From positions 1-35,429 of the forward strand of contig JAFTXB010000207.1 in assembly GCA_017461825.1 (NCBI GenBank): a stretch of 35,429 bases of DNA, given 5' to 3'. Positions 26,061 to 34,120 of this stretch are shown piece after piece (position 1 is the first letter of the stretch; every line of letters begins with the position of its first letter). A model generated the notes under the pieces. It was not told the DNA's origin. It was given only the letters and a program-made list of their open reading frames with translations, and did not search any database. The position numbers were made by a program, and so were the translations under genes. Origin of the DNA: Clostridia bacterium (GTDB lineage: Bacteria > Bacillota > Clostridia > Oscillospirales > CAG-272).

Positions 26061-26120
26061 GGATAGGCGGCGAGCGCGCTTGTTGCCTATCCCCGCTCCC
26101 TTGAAAACACAATTGTGTTT
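26061..26120. other. Hairpin and 16-bp palindrome after the giant gene
   Basis: GGATAGGC (26061-26068) pairs with GCCTATCC (26085-26092). AAACACAATTGTGTTT (26105-26120) is a perfect palindrome. Neither has a U tract, and the true terminator lies just downstream. Confidence 0.4.
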
Positions 26121-26147
26121 ATAGATGTAAAGCACCTTCTGCGTTAG

Positions 26148-26187
26148 AAAAAACCGCAATTCCGATACAAAGGGATTGCGGTTTTTT
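26148..26187. terminator. Bidirectional terminator between the giant gene and AraC gene
   Basis: AAAAAACCGCAAT (26148-26160) and ATTGCGGTTTTTT (26175-26187) are perfectly complementary. The U tract is present on both strands, between two convergent genes. Confidence 0.85.
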
Positions 26188-26234
26188 CTTGTGGTGCGCT
26201 TGGCATGCGGTGCGGTTTTGCGGCACAAGCCTGC

Positions 26235-27479
26235 TTATATTGTTTGCGGACGTTTGATGGATTCGCGGTATTCCTTTGGGGTCTTACCTGTCAGCCTTTT
26301 AAATGTTTTGGAAAAATACTGAACGTCCATAATGCCGCAGTGGAGTGCAACTGTTTGGATCTGCAAATTGGTGGTGGCAAGCAGATGTGAGGCGTGCTTG
26401 ATCCGTTTCTCGCGAATGTATTCCGAAACGGTTTTTCCGGTTTCCTTTTTGAAGATCGTGGAAAGATATCCCGAGCTGATGCTCTGTTGGCGGGCGAGCG
26501 CGTTTAAGGATAGGCTTGCGGACAGGTCGGAATCGATGAGCAGGATCGTTTTTTGCACGACCTGTGAAAATTGTTTGAGGGAGTGATTCCGCACCAAGCG
26601 GCAATAGGCGCGGAAAATGGAGCACATCAGGTCGGTGTTTTCCGAAAGAGAGGGGAGCTGTTCGATCTGCATGGCGATCTTGGAGGAAACGCGGTCGAGA
26701 TAAACCGGATGGACACCGCCTTGCTCTGCCGCCTTTCGCAGGAGGGTATTCATAATGATGCCGTAATTTTTGGCGTTGCGCAGTGGATCGGCAACTCGTT
26801 TTTCAAATGCGTTTTGCGAAAATGCGGCGCGCAACTGTTTTTCTTTATGAATTTGTCCCAGCTCTACTGCTTTTATCAGCTCATTTTCAAACACATAGCG
26901 CTCTTCCATTGCTTTGACATTCATGAGAGTTTCATGGAAGGAGTCGTTTTGCGAGATGTCGTTGATGGGCGATGCGGGGATCTGATTTTCCTGATTTTGA
27001 TCGATGATAAAAAAGGACGGGGTTCTCCAAAGACGTTCGCAAAATGCGTCCAACATCATAAACAAGTGATCACGGTCGGTGAGAACCGAAATTCCAAAGT
27101 AGTACTCTTCCAGATATTTCTGTTGTCTCCGCGGAACGCGGGTTGCCTCGCCGATCTCAAGGATCCGCTCGGGCGAAGGTGTTGACGTCAGATAGGGACC
27201 GATGCACAGAGCCTTTGCGGACTGCTCATCGGGTAACAGAAGCGCGATATAGGAAAAACCGAACGCATCGGTTATCTTGTACATGGTGCGCGAAGCGAAT
27301 GTGTGCGGAAAACGGCGAGGCAAAGCCGACCGAGCCTCGTCGGTCATTCCCAAAGCACCTTCAATGCCAAGGCTTGCGATTCGGTTTTCCAATTCGTTGG
27401 GCTCTTCGATCCATGTATGCACACGGCTTTTGCGAAACGTTTCGCAGAGAAGTTGCAGCTCACTGTTATAAAAGCTCAT
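26235..27479 (-). CDS. AraC family transcriptional regulator with long sensor domain
   Basis: A 414-residue protein. The first 300 residues are a sensor region without a recognised motif (for example IEEPNELENRIASLGIEGAL and FGFSYIALLLPDEQSAK), longer than a simple cupin. The last 100 residues are the AraC DNA-binding domain: LSLNALARQQSISSGYLSTI, then GKTVSEYIREKRIKHASHLL, then CGIMDVQYFSKTFKRLTGKT. The frame extends to 27545, but the ATG at 27479 has a strong AGAGGTGAG site and is preferred. It is transcribed divergently from the sugar permease and GH2 genes and is their likely activator (inference). Its own promoter lies at 27558-27586. Confidence 0.87.
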   Translation of the reverse strand: MSFYNSELQLLCETFRKSRVHTWIEEPNELENRIASLGIEGALGMTDEARSALPRRFPHTFASRTMYKITDAFGFSYIALLLPDEQSAKALCIGPYLTSTPSPERILEIGEATRVPRRQQKYLEEYYFGISVLTDRDHLFMMLDAFCERLWRTPSFFIIDQNQENQIPASPINDISQNDSFHETLMNVKAMEERYVFENELIKAVELGQIHKEKQLRAAFSQNAFEKRVADPLRNAKNYGIIMNTLLRKAAEQGGVHPVYLDRVSSKIAMQIEQLPSLSENTDLMCSIFRAYCRLVRNHSLKQFSQVVQKTILLIDSDLSASLSLNALARQQSISSGYLSTIFKKETGKTVSEYIREKRIKHASHLLATTNLQIQTVALHCGIMDVQYFSKTFKRLTGKTPKEYRESIKRPQTI

Positions 27480-27557
27480 GATCTCACCTCTCGGGCCTCT
27501 TCCAAAAGACAAAGTATTGTCGGAATGACGGCACAAAAATTCCAATGCTTATCTAAT

Positions 27558-27586
27558 ATTGTATCACGGTTTTTGTTAAAATGCAA
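27558..27586 (-). promoter_or_regulatory. Promoter of the AraC gene
   Basis: On the minus strand TTGCAT (27581-27586), a 17-base spacer and TACAAT (27558-27563) form a good promoter, about 80 bases before the start codon. Confidence 0.6.
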
Positions 27587-27662
27587 CATGCTTTTTTATA
27601 AATATATGAAAAAAATACAAAAACAGATGAAAATAATACTCACGTATATTCTAAAAATGATT

Positions 27663-27668
27663 TATACT
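27663..27668 (+). promoter_or_regulatory. Possible -10 box of the sugar permease gene
   Basis: TATACT lies about 90 bases before the permease start codon. No good -35 is seen 17 bases upstream, which would fit AraC-dependent activation. Confidence 0.35.
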
Positions 27669-27756
27669 AAAGGTAGCTATGCTATTGCCGAATTTTTTTG
27701 GTTTTAGTTTGCAGTCCCATTGCGAAAAAATAAAACAAAGAAAAGAGGAAAACAGT

Positions 27757-29193
27757 ATGAAGAAAGAAACACAGCTTGCCGCAAACGGTAAGCGCAAATT
27801 TGGCATGAGAGACTGCCTTGCCTATGCGGCGGGCGATCTTGGATGTAACATGAGCTTTGCGCTCAAGAGCACGATGTCGATATTCTGGACACAGTTTATG
27901 GGCATGGATCTTTGGTATGCGCTGCTTCTCATCGTGGTTCAGGTTTGGGACGCGATCAACGACCCCCTGATCGGATCGATAATTGACTCGGATCGACGTA
28001 AGTATAAGAGAAACAAATTTTTAACTTACATATGGGTTGGCTCTTTGGGGCTTATTGTTGGCGGTGCGTGTTGTTTCCTCCCGTTCCCGAATGCAGCCGT
28101 TTGGGCAAAGGCGATCATCTTTATCGCCGGCTATGTGGTATGGGATGCCTTCTATACGGTTGCCAATGTTCCTTACGGCTCGCTGCTCGGACTGATCTCC
28201 AATGACGTAAAGGACAGAGCGTCTCTGTCTGCATGGCGTTCGGTCGGCTCGATCTTTGGCAACATGCTTCCTATGGTCATTCTCCCCTGTATCATTTACG
28301 ATAAGGACAACAACCTGATCGGTGAGCGTGTTTTCATTGCGGCACTGATCATGGGTGTTCTCGGCTTTATTTGCTTCCAGTTTATGATCCGCAATACCGA
28401 GATCCGCGTAGAGCAGGAGATTACTCTGCAAGAAGAAAAGCCCAAATTCAATGTATTCAGAGCGTTTGTCAACTTTATGAAAAACCGTCCCGCCGTGGGA
28501 GCCACGGTTGCGGCAATGGGTATGTTTATCGGTATGCAGGGCGCGGCAACCGCGGTGACCGTTATTTTCCAGTCATATTTTAAAAACGTACAGATCTCGG
28601 GAATCGTCCAGCTGTTTGCCATGATACCCATCGTATGCTTTACACCTCTGGCAAGAAAAATGGTGGCGAGATTTGGCAAAAAGGAGCTTGCAACCTTTGG
28701 TTCGATCTGCTCGATCGTTGCGGCTGCGGCACTCTTTATTGTAACCCCCGATAATACCGGTCTTGATCTGATTCTTTACATTGTCAGCCAGCTGATATTC
28801 TCTTTGGGTCTTGGTATTTACTCCACGGTCTCCTGGGCAATGATGGGAGATGCCATTGATTACAATGAATGGAAGACCGGCAACCGCGAGGAGGGAACTG
28901 TTTATTCTTTGCATTCCTTCTTCAGAAAGCTGGCGCAGGGAATCGGCCCCGCATTGGTTCTTGTAATCATGGTTGCGCTGGGTTACGAAGGCGCAAACGA
29001 GGGCAATCAGGTTTGGGAGGTTGCCGTTCGGATGAGATATCTGGTAGCGGGTACGTATCTGTTTTCCGCGATCCTTCAGTTTGTAGGTCTTGGATTGGTC
29101 TATAACCTTGATAAGAAGACGCTTGAACACATGAATGTTGAGCTTGGACGTGAAGTTGCAACATCCTCTGAGGACACTTCCGATCCCGTATAA
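27757..29193 (+). CDS. GPH-family sugar/cation symporter (MFS)
   Basis: A 478-residue transporter of the glycoside-pentoside-hexuronide family, which couples sugar uptake to a cation gradient in the membrane. The N-terminus has the family phrase DCLAYAAGDLGCNMSFALKS, then QVWDAINDPLIGSIIDSDRR, the loop between helices 2 and 3 that is diagnostic for GPH carriers. About 12 hydrophobic segments are present, and AMMGDAIDYNEWKTGNREEG near 390 is the other conserved GPH loop. The ATG at 27757 has AGAGGAA seven bases upstream; the longer frame from 27679 starts close to the -10 box and is rejected. A terminator follows, then the GH2 gene. The likely cargo is a beta-galactoside or glucuronide that the GH2 enzyme splits (inference). 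Confidence 0.88.
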   Translation: MKKETQLAANGKRKFGMRDCLAYAAGDLGCNMSFALKSTMSIFWTQFMGMDLWYALLLIVVQVWDAINDPLIGSIIDSDRRKYKRNKFLTYIWVGSLGLIVGGACCFLPFPNAAVWAKAIIFIAGYVVWDAFYTVANVPYGSLLGLISNDVKDRASLSAWRSVGSIFGNMLPMVILPCIIYDKDNNLIGERVFIAALIMGVLGFICFQFMIRNTEIRVEQEITLQEEKPKFNVFRAFVNFMKNRPAVGATVAAMGMFIGMQGAATAVTVIFQSYFKNVQISGIVQLFAMIPIVCFTPLARKMVARFGKKELATFGSICSIVAAAALFIVTPDNTGLDLILYIVSQLIFSLGLGIYSTVSWAMMGDAIDYNEWKTGNREEGTVYSLHSFFRKLAQGIGPALVLVIMVALGYEGANEGNQVWEVAVRMRYLVAGTYLFSAILQFVGLGLVYNLDKKTLEHMNVELGREVATSSEDTSDPV

Positions 29194-29208
29194 TGCGCTT
29201 TGTTTTTT

Positions 29209-29243
29209 CGGTGTCCGACGGTTCATCTGTCGGGCACCGTTTT
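29209..29243 (+). terminator. Terminator after the permease gene
   Basis: CGGTGTCCGAC (29209-29219) pairs with GTCGGGCACCG (29229-29239) with one mismatch and is followed by TTTT. Confidence 0.75.
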
Positions 29244-29287
29244 CAAAAATCGGGATGTTTTTTATCATTGAGTTCATAATTTTGATA

Positions 29288-29293
29288 TATAAT
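29288..29293 (+). promoter_or_regulatory. Possible -10 box of the GH2 gene
   Basis: TATAAT stands 35 bases before the GH2 start codon, after the permease terminator. The bases at -35 (TCATTG) are poor, so activation or readthrough may be needed. Confidence 0.4.
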
Positions 29294-29328
29294 TTTCTTA
29301 AAAATTCAGAAATTGGAGAACGAATAAA

Positions 29329-31605
29329 ATGAGACAGGTTATTAATTTAAACAAGGATTGGCTCTTTGTAAAGGATACGACCGATATTGCGGCACGTGTC
29401 GGCGAGCAAGTTGATCTTCCACATACATGGAATGCCGCAGACGGACATGACGGCGGCAACGATTATTTCAGAGGCCCCTGCCTCTACGTCAAAACGGTAA
29501 AGCGCGCGGAGCTTCCCGCGGCGGACCGTTACTATCTCGAGATCCGTGGCGCAAACTCGTCGGCAGACGTTTACGTTGGCGGAACGAAGCTTGCCCATCA
29601 CGACGGCGGTTATTCCACCTGGCGCGTCGATCTCACCGAGAGCCTCTCCGACGAGACCGAGCTTGCCATTGTGGTGGATAACTCTCCCAACGATACCGTC
29701 TATCCCCAGATGGCGGATTTCACCTTCTACGGAGGACTCTACCGCGATGTTAACATCATTGCGGTGAACAACACCCACTTTGATCTCGATTATTACGGCG
29801 GAAACGGTCTGAAGATCACCCCCGTAGTCGAGGGCAAGGACGCAAAGGTTGAGGTTGAGGTATATATCAAGGATCTCACTGAGGGGCAGTCGATTCGCTA
29901 TACGATCACCGATGCGGCAGGCGAGGCGGTTGCGGGCGGCACCGGAACCTATACCAAGCAGACCTTTGATATCAACGGCGTTCACCTTTGGAACGGCCGC
30001 AAGGATCCCTATCTTTACACTTGCACGGCAGAGATCGTAGAGAATGGCACAGTGCTCGACAATATATCCGCGCGCTTCGGCTGTCGCAGCTACAAGATCG
30101 ATCCCAACAACGGCTTTATCCTCAACGGCGAGGAGTACCCTTTGCGCGGCGTATCGCGCCATCAGGACAGACTGGGCGTGGGCAACGCGCTCCTGCCCGA
30201 GCACCACAGAGAGGATATTGACCTCATTATGGAGGTTGGTGCCACCACCATTCGTCTGGCGCACTACCAGCACGATCAGTATTTCTACGATCTGTGTGAC
30301 GAAAAGGGACTTGTTATCTGGGCGGAGATCCCCTATATCTCCAAGCATATGCCGGGTGGACGCGAGAATACGGTCTCGCAGATGAAGGAGCTCATCACGC
30401 AGAATTATAATCACCCCTGTATTGTGGTCTGGGGTCTTTCCAACGAGATCTCGATCGGCGGCTCGGACGACGACCTGCTTGAGAATCACCGCATCCTCAA
30501 CGATCTGGTGCACGAGATGGACAAGACGCGTCTGACCACCATTGCGGCGGTTTCGATGTGCAAGATGGACGATCCCTATCTCCTGATCCCCGACGTTGTT
30601 TCCTACAACCACTATTTCGGTTGGTACGGCGGCGACACGAGCATGAACGGCCCTTGGTTTGATAAATTCCACGAGACGCACCCCAACATTCCGATCGGCT
30701 GCTCCGAGTACGGCTGTGAGGCGCTCAACTGGCACACCAGCGATCCCAAGCAGGGCGACTATACCGAGGAATATCAGGCATACTACCACGAGGAGCTGAT
30801 CAAGCAGCTCTTCACCCGCAAATATATGTGGGCAACCCACGTTTGGAACATGTTTGATTTTGGCGCCGACGCGAGAGCCGAGGGCGGTGAGAACGGACAG
30901 AACCACAAGGGGCTTGTCACCATGGACAGAAAGTACAAGAAGGATTCCTTCTATGCTTACAAGGCATGGCTGGTCTCCCCCGAGGACGATCCCTTCGTAC
31001 ACCTGTGCGGCAAGCGTTATATCGACCGCGTTGAGGAGGTTACCAAGGTCACGGTGTATTCCAACCTGCCCGAGGTCGAGCTGTTTGTCAACGGCAAGAG
31101 CGTTGGTAAAAAGACGGCACCCGATCATTTCTTCTATTTCGACGTTAAAAACGAGGGCGAGAGCACGATCGTTGCAAAAGCGGGAGCGCTTTCCGACGAG
31201 GGCAAGATCCGCAAGGTTGCCGAGCGCAATATGGACTACGTTCTGCGCGAGGTGGGCGCTGTGCTTAACTGGTTTGACGTGACCGAGATCGAGGGCAGAT
31301 ATTCGCTCAATGACAAGATCTCCGATATCATGAAGTCCAAGCGCGGCAAGCTTTGGTTCCTGTCTATGGGGCTGAAGATCAAAAAGAAGATGGATGCCAA
31401 CAAGAAGGGCAAGGACAAGGGAGAGAAGAAGTCGGGCGGCTTTGAGGTCGATCTCAAGGCGGACGGAGGACTGATGCAGATGATGGGCGGCTTTACCGTT
31501 CTGCGTCTGACGAGCATGATGGGCATGATGAACGTCTCCTTTACCAAGGAAGAGCTTCTCAAGATGAACAAAAAGCTCAACCGCATCCGCAAGCCGAAAA
31601 ATTAA
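29329..31605 (+). CDS. GH2 beta-galactosidase or beta-glucuronidase
   Basis: A 758-residue family 2 glycosidase. The sugar-binding jelly roll is at the N-terminus (QVDLPHTWNA, then DFTFYGGLYRDV), an immunoglobulin-like domain follows, and the barrel begins near 265 (LRGVSRHQD). WGLSNE gives acid/base E373, and GCSEYG gives nucleophile E460. NHKGLVTMDRK at 525-535 contains an N-x-K motif in the place used by beta-glucuronidases, but many gut beta-galactosidases have a similar NDKG, so the substrate is open. The C-terminal 100 residues are unusual: Lys-rich (IKKKMDANKKGKDKGEKK) then Met-rich (GLMQMMGG, SMMGMMNVSF). No signal peptide. GGAGA lies nine bases before the ATG. It forms a module with the permease upstream and the divergent AraC gene. 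Confidence 0.85.
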   Translation: MRQVINLNKDWLFVKDTTDIAARVGEQVDLPHTWNAADGHDGGNDYFRGPCLYVKTVKRAELPAADRYYLEIRGANSSADVYVGGTKLAHHDGGYSTWRVDLTESLSDETELAIVVDNSPNDTVYPQMADFTFYGGLYRDVNIIAVNNTHFDLDYYGGNGLKITPVVEGKDAKVEVEVYIKDLTEGQSIRYTITDAAGEAVAGGTGTYTKQTFDINGVHLWNGRKDPYLYTCTAEIVENGTVLDNISARFGCRSYKIDPNNGFILNGEEYPLRGVSRHQDRLGVGNALLPEHHREDIDLIMEVGATTIRLAHYQHDQYFYDLCDEKGLVIWAEIPYISKHMPGGRENTVSQMKELITQNYNHPCIVVWGLSNEISIGGSDDDLLENHRILNDLVHEMDKTRLTTIAAVSMCKMDDPYLLIPDVVSYNHYFGWYGGDTSMNGPWFDKFHETHPNIPIGCSEYGCEALNWHTSDPKQGDYTEEYQAYYHEELIKQLFTRKYMWATHVWNMFDFGADARAEGGENGQNHKGLVTMDRKYKKDSFYAYKAWLVSPEDDPFVHLCGKRYIDRVEEVTKVTVYSNLPEVELFVNGKSVGKKTAPDHFFYFDVKNEGESTIVAKAGALSDEGKIRKVAERNMDYVLREVGAVLNWFDVTEIEGRYSLNDKISDIMKSKRGKLWFLSMGLKIKKKMDANKKGKDKGEKKSGGFEVDLKADGGLMQMMGGFTVLRLTSMMGMMNVSFTKEELLKMNKKLNRIRKPKN

Positions 31606-31657
31606 GATAATGCCGCATCATTTTTTGCGGTGAAGCATGACGGGGGGTTCCTCTGTC

Positions 31658-31698
31658 AAAAAGGTCCACAACGGGGAATTTTCCGTTGTGGACCTTTT
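31658..31698. terminator. Bidirectional terminator between GH2 and kinase genes
   Basis: AAAAAGGTCCACAACGG (31658-31674) faces CCGTTGTGGACCTTTT (31683-31698), a 16-bp perfect stem with A and T tracts on both sides. It separates the convergent GH2 and histidine kinase genes. Confidence 0.85.
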
Positions 31699-31763
31699 GA
31701 ACATATTGGAAATATAAAGCAGTTTTTGGGGAAGTTCTTGGTTTTCAAGGGCTTTTTTCTTTT

Positions 31764-33035
31764 TTACAGATTCAGATACAGCGTAAATTTATCCGCCGTG
31801 GCTTGGAACTGATAATAGGCTCCGTATTTATTACAGAATGCCGCGATCGAGCGTGTGCCGAATCCGTGATCGTGCTCGCGGTTGACGGGAATGCCGTTGT
31901 CGTCAAATTCCACTTGCCCGTTGTAGGTGTTGCTGATCTGCACCATGAATTGCGGTGTTGACAGCACCTTGATATCGATGACACGCGGCTGTCCGTTCTC
32001 CAGTTTTTCGCAAGCGTGAATGGCGTTTTCGATCGCGTTGGCAAACACGGTTGCCAGCTCGGTCTCGTTGATGGGAATGGGTTCGGGGAAGGCAACGCCC
32101 ACGTTGACCGTAATGCCCTTGCTCTCGGCGCTTTTGATAAAGGTTGAAAGAACGGCATCGATCACGGCATTTTTGCAGTATCGCTTGACCTGCGTTTCGC
32201 GCAGGTTGTCGTTGTACTGTACCATCAGCTTGCGAAGCTCGTCATACTGTCCCGTTTCCACGAGGTTTGTGATGATCTTCATTTTGTGACGGAGGTTGTG
32301 GCGTTCCTCACGGAACTTTTCGTCTGCCGCCGCCAGCTCCTCGATCCGCGCCGAGGTGTTGTGCACCTGAAGTTTTAGGATGTTCTCCTGCTCTGCCACG
32401 TCATGGAATTTTTGCTGTGCGATCAGGGTTACGAAAATATGGATGTAGATAACGGGGATGAGGATAAAGAGCAGGATCGCCGCGGGCAGATACTCGGGGC
32501 GGGAGGTGATGATGGTTGGGCGGTTTATGACCAGCGTCATGAGCACGTAAAACAGCGCGCCGATGACGGCAAAGACATACCAACCGCGTTTTACCTGATT
32601 CTGCACCCCCAAAAAGATCGGACGGATCTTTTTGTAAATGAGCCATTCCAGAATCGGATAGATGACGAGACGAGTGGCAAACATGAGGATATTGGTATCG
32701 GGAGTTACATAAAAATCGATGATGGCCGTTATGTAAATGATCTCCAGTACCACGGTATCCACGAGACAGAAGGTGAAAAAGAAGCGTCCGTCACGGTTCT
32801 TTGCCAGAAACCAAAACACGATCAGGCTGGGGAGCGAGAGCGTCAACAGCATCAGAACGCCCATGGTGTCAGCGTCGACGAGAAACGTAAGCACGGTGTT
32901 GACTGCAATAAGAGGGATCATGGTGGAAAAGGTAATGGCTCTCATTTTCTTTTTCGGATACCGCGATTCAAACAGCATCAGAAACAGAACAAGAGTGTGG
33001 ACCATAGACCACAAAAGTGAAAATGCTCTGAGCAT
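31764..33035 (-). CDS. AgrC-like sensor histidine kinase (GHKL)
   Basis: A 423-residue membrane kinase. The N-terminal 205 residues hold about six hydrophobic segments, the sensing part. A helical linker leads to the phosphorylation motif REERHNLRHKMK, with H246 the likely phospho-acceptor, followed by a GHKL ATP-binding domain (TVFANAIENAIHACEKL near 328-344, and HDHGFGTRSIAAFCNKYGA near 388). This layout is that of AgrC/ComD-type kinases, which often sense peptides. The start is two bases beyond the stop of the response-regulator gene, so the pair is a coupled operon. No gene for an autoinducer peptide (agrD-like) or its processing protease (agrB-like) was found next to it. The signal is unknown. 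Confidence 0.85.
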   Translation of the reverse strand: MLRAFSLLWSMVHTLVLFLMLFESRYPKKKMRAITFSTMIPLIAVNTVLTFLVDADTMGVLMLLTLSLPSLIVFWFLAKNRDGRFFFTFCLVDTVVLEIIYITAIIDFYVTPDTNILMFATRLVIYPILEWLIYKKIRPIFLGVQNQVKRGWYVFAVIGALFYVLMTLVINRPTIITSRPEYLPAAILLFILIPVIYIHIFVTLIAQQKFHDVAEQENILKLQVHNTSARIEELAAADEKFREERHNLRHKMKIITNLVETGQYDELRKLMVQYNDNLRETQVKRYCKNAVIDAVLSTFIKSAESKGITVNVGVAFPEPIPINETELATVFANAIENAIHACEKLENGQPRVIDIKVLSTPQFMVQISNTYNGQVEFDDNGIPVNREHDHGFGTRSIAAFCNKYGAYYQFQATADKFTLYLNL

Positions 33036-33037
33036 GG

Positions 33038-33781
33038 TTATCTGCTACCCTCCCCGTTAAACCAAAAATCGTTCCACGCGGCGCGGATCTCCTGACAGGC
33101 TTTTTTGCCGAGATAGGCGCGGTGTTTATCCCGAAAGACCAATGCGTCGCTTTCGACCATGGTGATGTGGTGCATATTTGCCACCATGCCTGCACCGCAA
33201 AGGACGAAGCGGCTGTCCTCGAGAAGTGGGGACACAGCCTCGGTAAAGGTGGTGCGCAGGGTGGTACATTCCACCGTCTTGCCGCCGACCAGATGATAGA
33301 CGATCGCGCGTTTGGTAAGCACGGCATACAGGATGCTGTCAAATTGCAGCTTGACGCTGTTTTGCTTGGTTTTGACAATGATGCTTCGGTTTTTCTGAAC
33401 CGATATGGCATCGTACGCCTCGTCGAGCACCGAAAAAAGCACCGTCTGCTCGATCGGCTTCATGATGTAATGAAACGCCTTGACCTTAAACGAATCGATG
33501 GCGTATTCCTCGCTCGACGTGAGATAGATGATCTTTCCGTCATATCCCGCTTCGCGCAACTTTTGACCAAGCTGAATGCCGTTGAGGTCTCTTTGCATCA
33601 CGATATCAAGGATATAAACGTCAAAGCCGCCGATCTTTCCTGCCGCCGCCAGCAGATCTTCCGTCCACTCAAACGCGGTAAAGGAAACGTTTCTTTCGGG
33701 GTGCGCTTCGGCATAGGCGCGTGCGACGGATATGACCTGATCGCGGCAAACAGCCTCGTCGTCGCAGATTGCGATCCTCAT
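33038..33781 (-). CDS. LytTR-type response regulator (AgrA/LytR family)
   Basis: A 247-residue regulator. Residues 1-120 form a receiver domain, with acidic pair D8-D9, phosphorylation site D59 in YILDIVM, T88 in YLTSS and K108 in MKPIE. Residues about 135-240 form a LytTR DNA-binding domain (SIIVKTKQNSVKLQFDSILY, then VECTTLRTTFTEAVSPL and DALVFRDKHRAYL). LytTR domains bind pairs of short direct repeats spaced about two helical turns. AAGAGGT precedes the ATG. It is the first gene of the operon with the histidine kinase, driven by the promoter at 33825-33853. Confidence 0.88.
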   Translation of the reverse strand: MRIAICDDEAVCRDQVISVARAYAEAHPERNVSFTAFEWTEDLLAAAGKIGGFDVYILDIVMQRDLNGIQLGQKLREAGYDGKIIYLTSSEEYAIDSFKVKAFHYIMKPIEQTVLFSVLDEAYDAISVQKNRSIIVKTKQNSVKLQFDSILYAVLTKRAIVYHLVGGKTVECTTLRTTFTEAVSPLLEDSRFVLCGAGMVANMHHITMVESDALVFRDKHRAYLGKKACQEIRAAWNDFWFNGEGSR

Positions 33782-33824
33782 GGTGGATACCTCTTTTCCT
33801 GATGTGATTTATGATTCTACGGTC

Positions 33825-33853
33825 ATTATAGCACAAAAACGCTGATTTGTAAA
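33825..33853 (-). promoter_or_regulatory. Promoter of the two-component operon
   Basis: On the minus strand TTTACA (33848-33853), a 17-base spacer and TATAAT (33825-33830) form a strong promoter, about 50 bases before the response-regulator start. Confidence 0.8.
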
Positions 33854-33860
33854 TTACAAA
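33846..33860. promoter_or_regulatory. Palindromic operator candidate over the -35 box
   Basis: TTTGTAA-A-TTACAAA is a perfect inverted repeat of 7-base arms around one base. It overlaps the -35 box of the two-component operon, a position where a repressor would block transcription. Confidence 0.55.
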
Positions 33861-34053
33861 TAGAAAAATAAGCAAAAAAATCGGAAAGATTAAGGCGCGT
33901 GTTCTTAAGGACAGTTTTAAGGATGCGCTACCTACCGACGGGAAATAACAGAGGATGGATTTGTATTCTCTGTCATTTTTCTTTACAAGCACTGCTTTTG
34001 TAGACACAAAAGCAAAATTCAACTCACAGTTGCGAAACGCAACATTGCCTCTA
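33861..34053. other. Intergenic region with two perfect hairpins
   Basis: No gene is supported. GCTTTTGT (33994-34001) pairs with ACAAAAGC (34006-34013), and GTTGCG (34029-34034) pairs with CGCAAC (34038-34043) around AAA. The second lies just before the -35 box of the XRE gene. They may be regulator sites or RNA structures. Confidence 0.4.
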
Positions 34054-34082
34054 TTGTATCAAACCGTAATTTGTGATATAAT
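34054..34082 (+). promoter_or_regulatory. Promoter of the XRE regulator gene
   Basis: TTGTAT (34054-34059), a 17-base spacer and TATAAT (34077-34082) form a good promoter 38 bases before the start codon. Confidence 0.75.
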
Positions 34083-34120
34083 AAGACCACACCGGTGATA
34101 ATGAAGCTGTGGAGGTTATT

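Noticed and set aside
29347..31128. 593-codon minus-strand frame inside the GH2 gene
   Set aside because: The plus-strand frame has clear GH2 catalytic motifs; the opposite frame has none and is a codon-bias artefact.
31764..33781. Complete agr-type quorum-sensing locus
   Set aside because: The kinase and LytTR regulator fit, but no AgrB-like membrane protease or AgrD-like peptide gene is next to them.
33669..34022. Minus-strand frame of 117 codons upstream of the response regulator
   Set aside because: It overlaps the response-regulator promoter and the start of its gene in another frame; no motif or ribosome-binding site.
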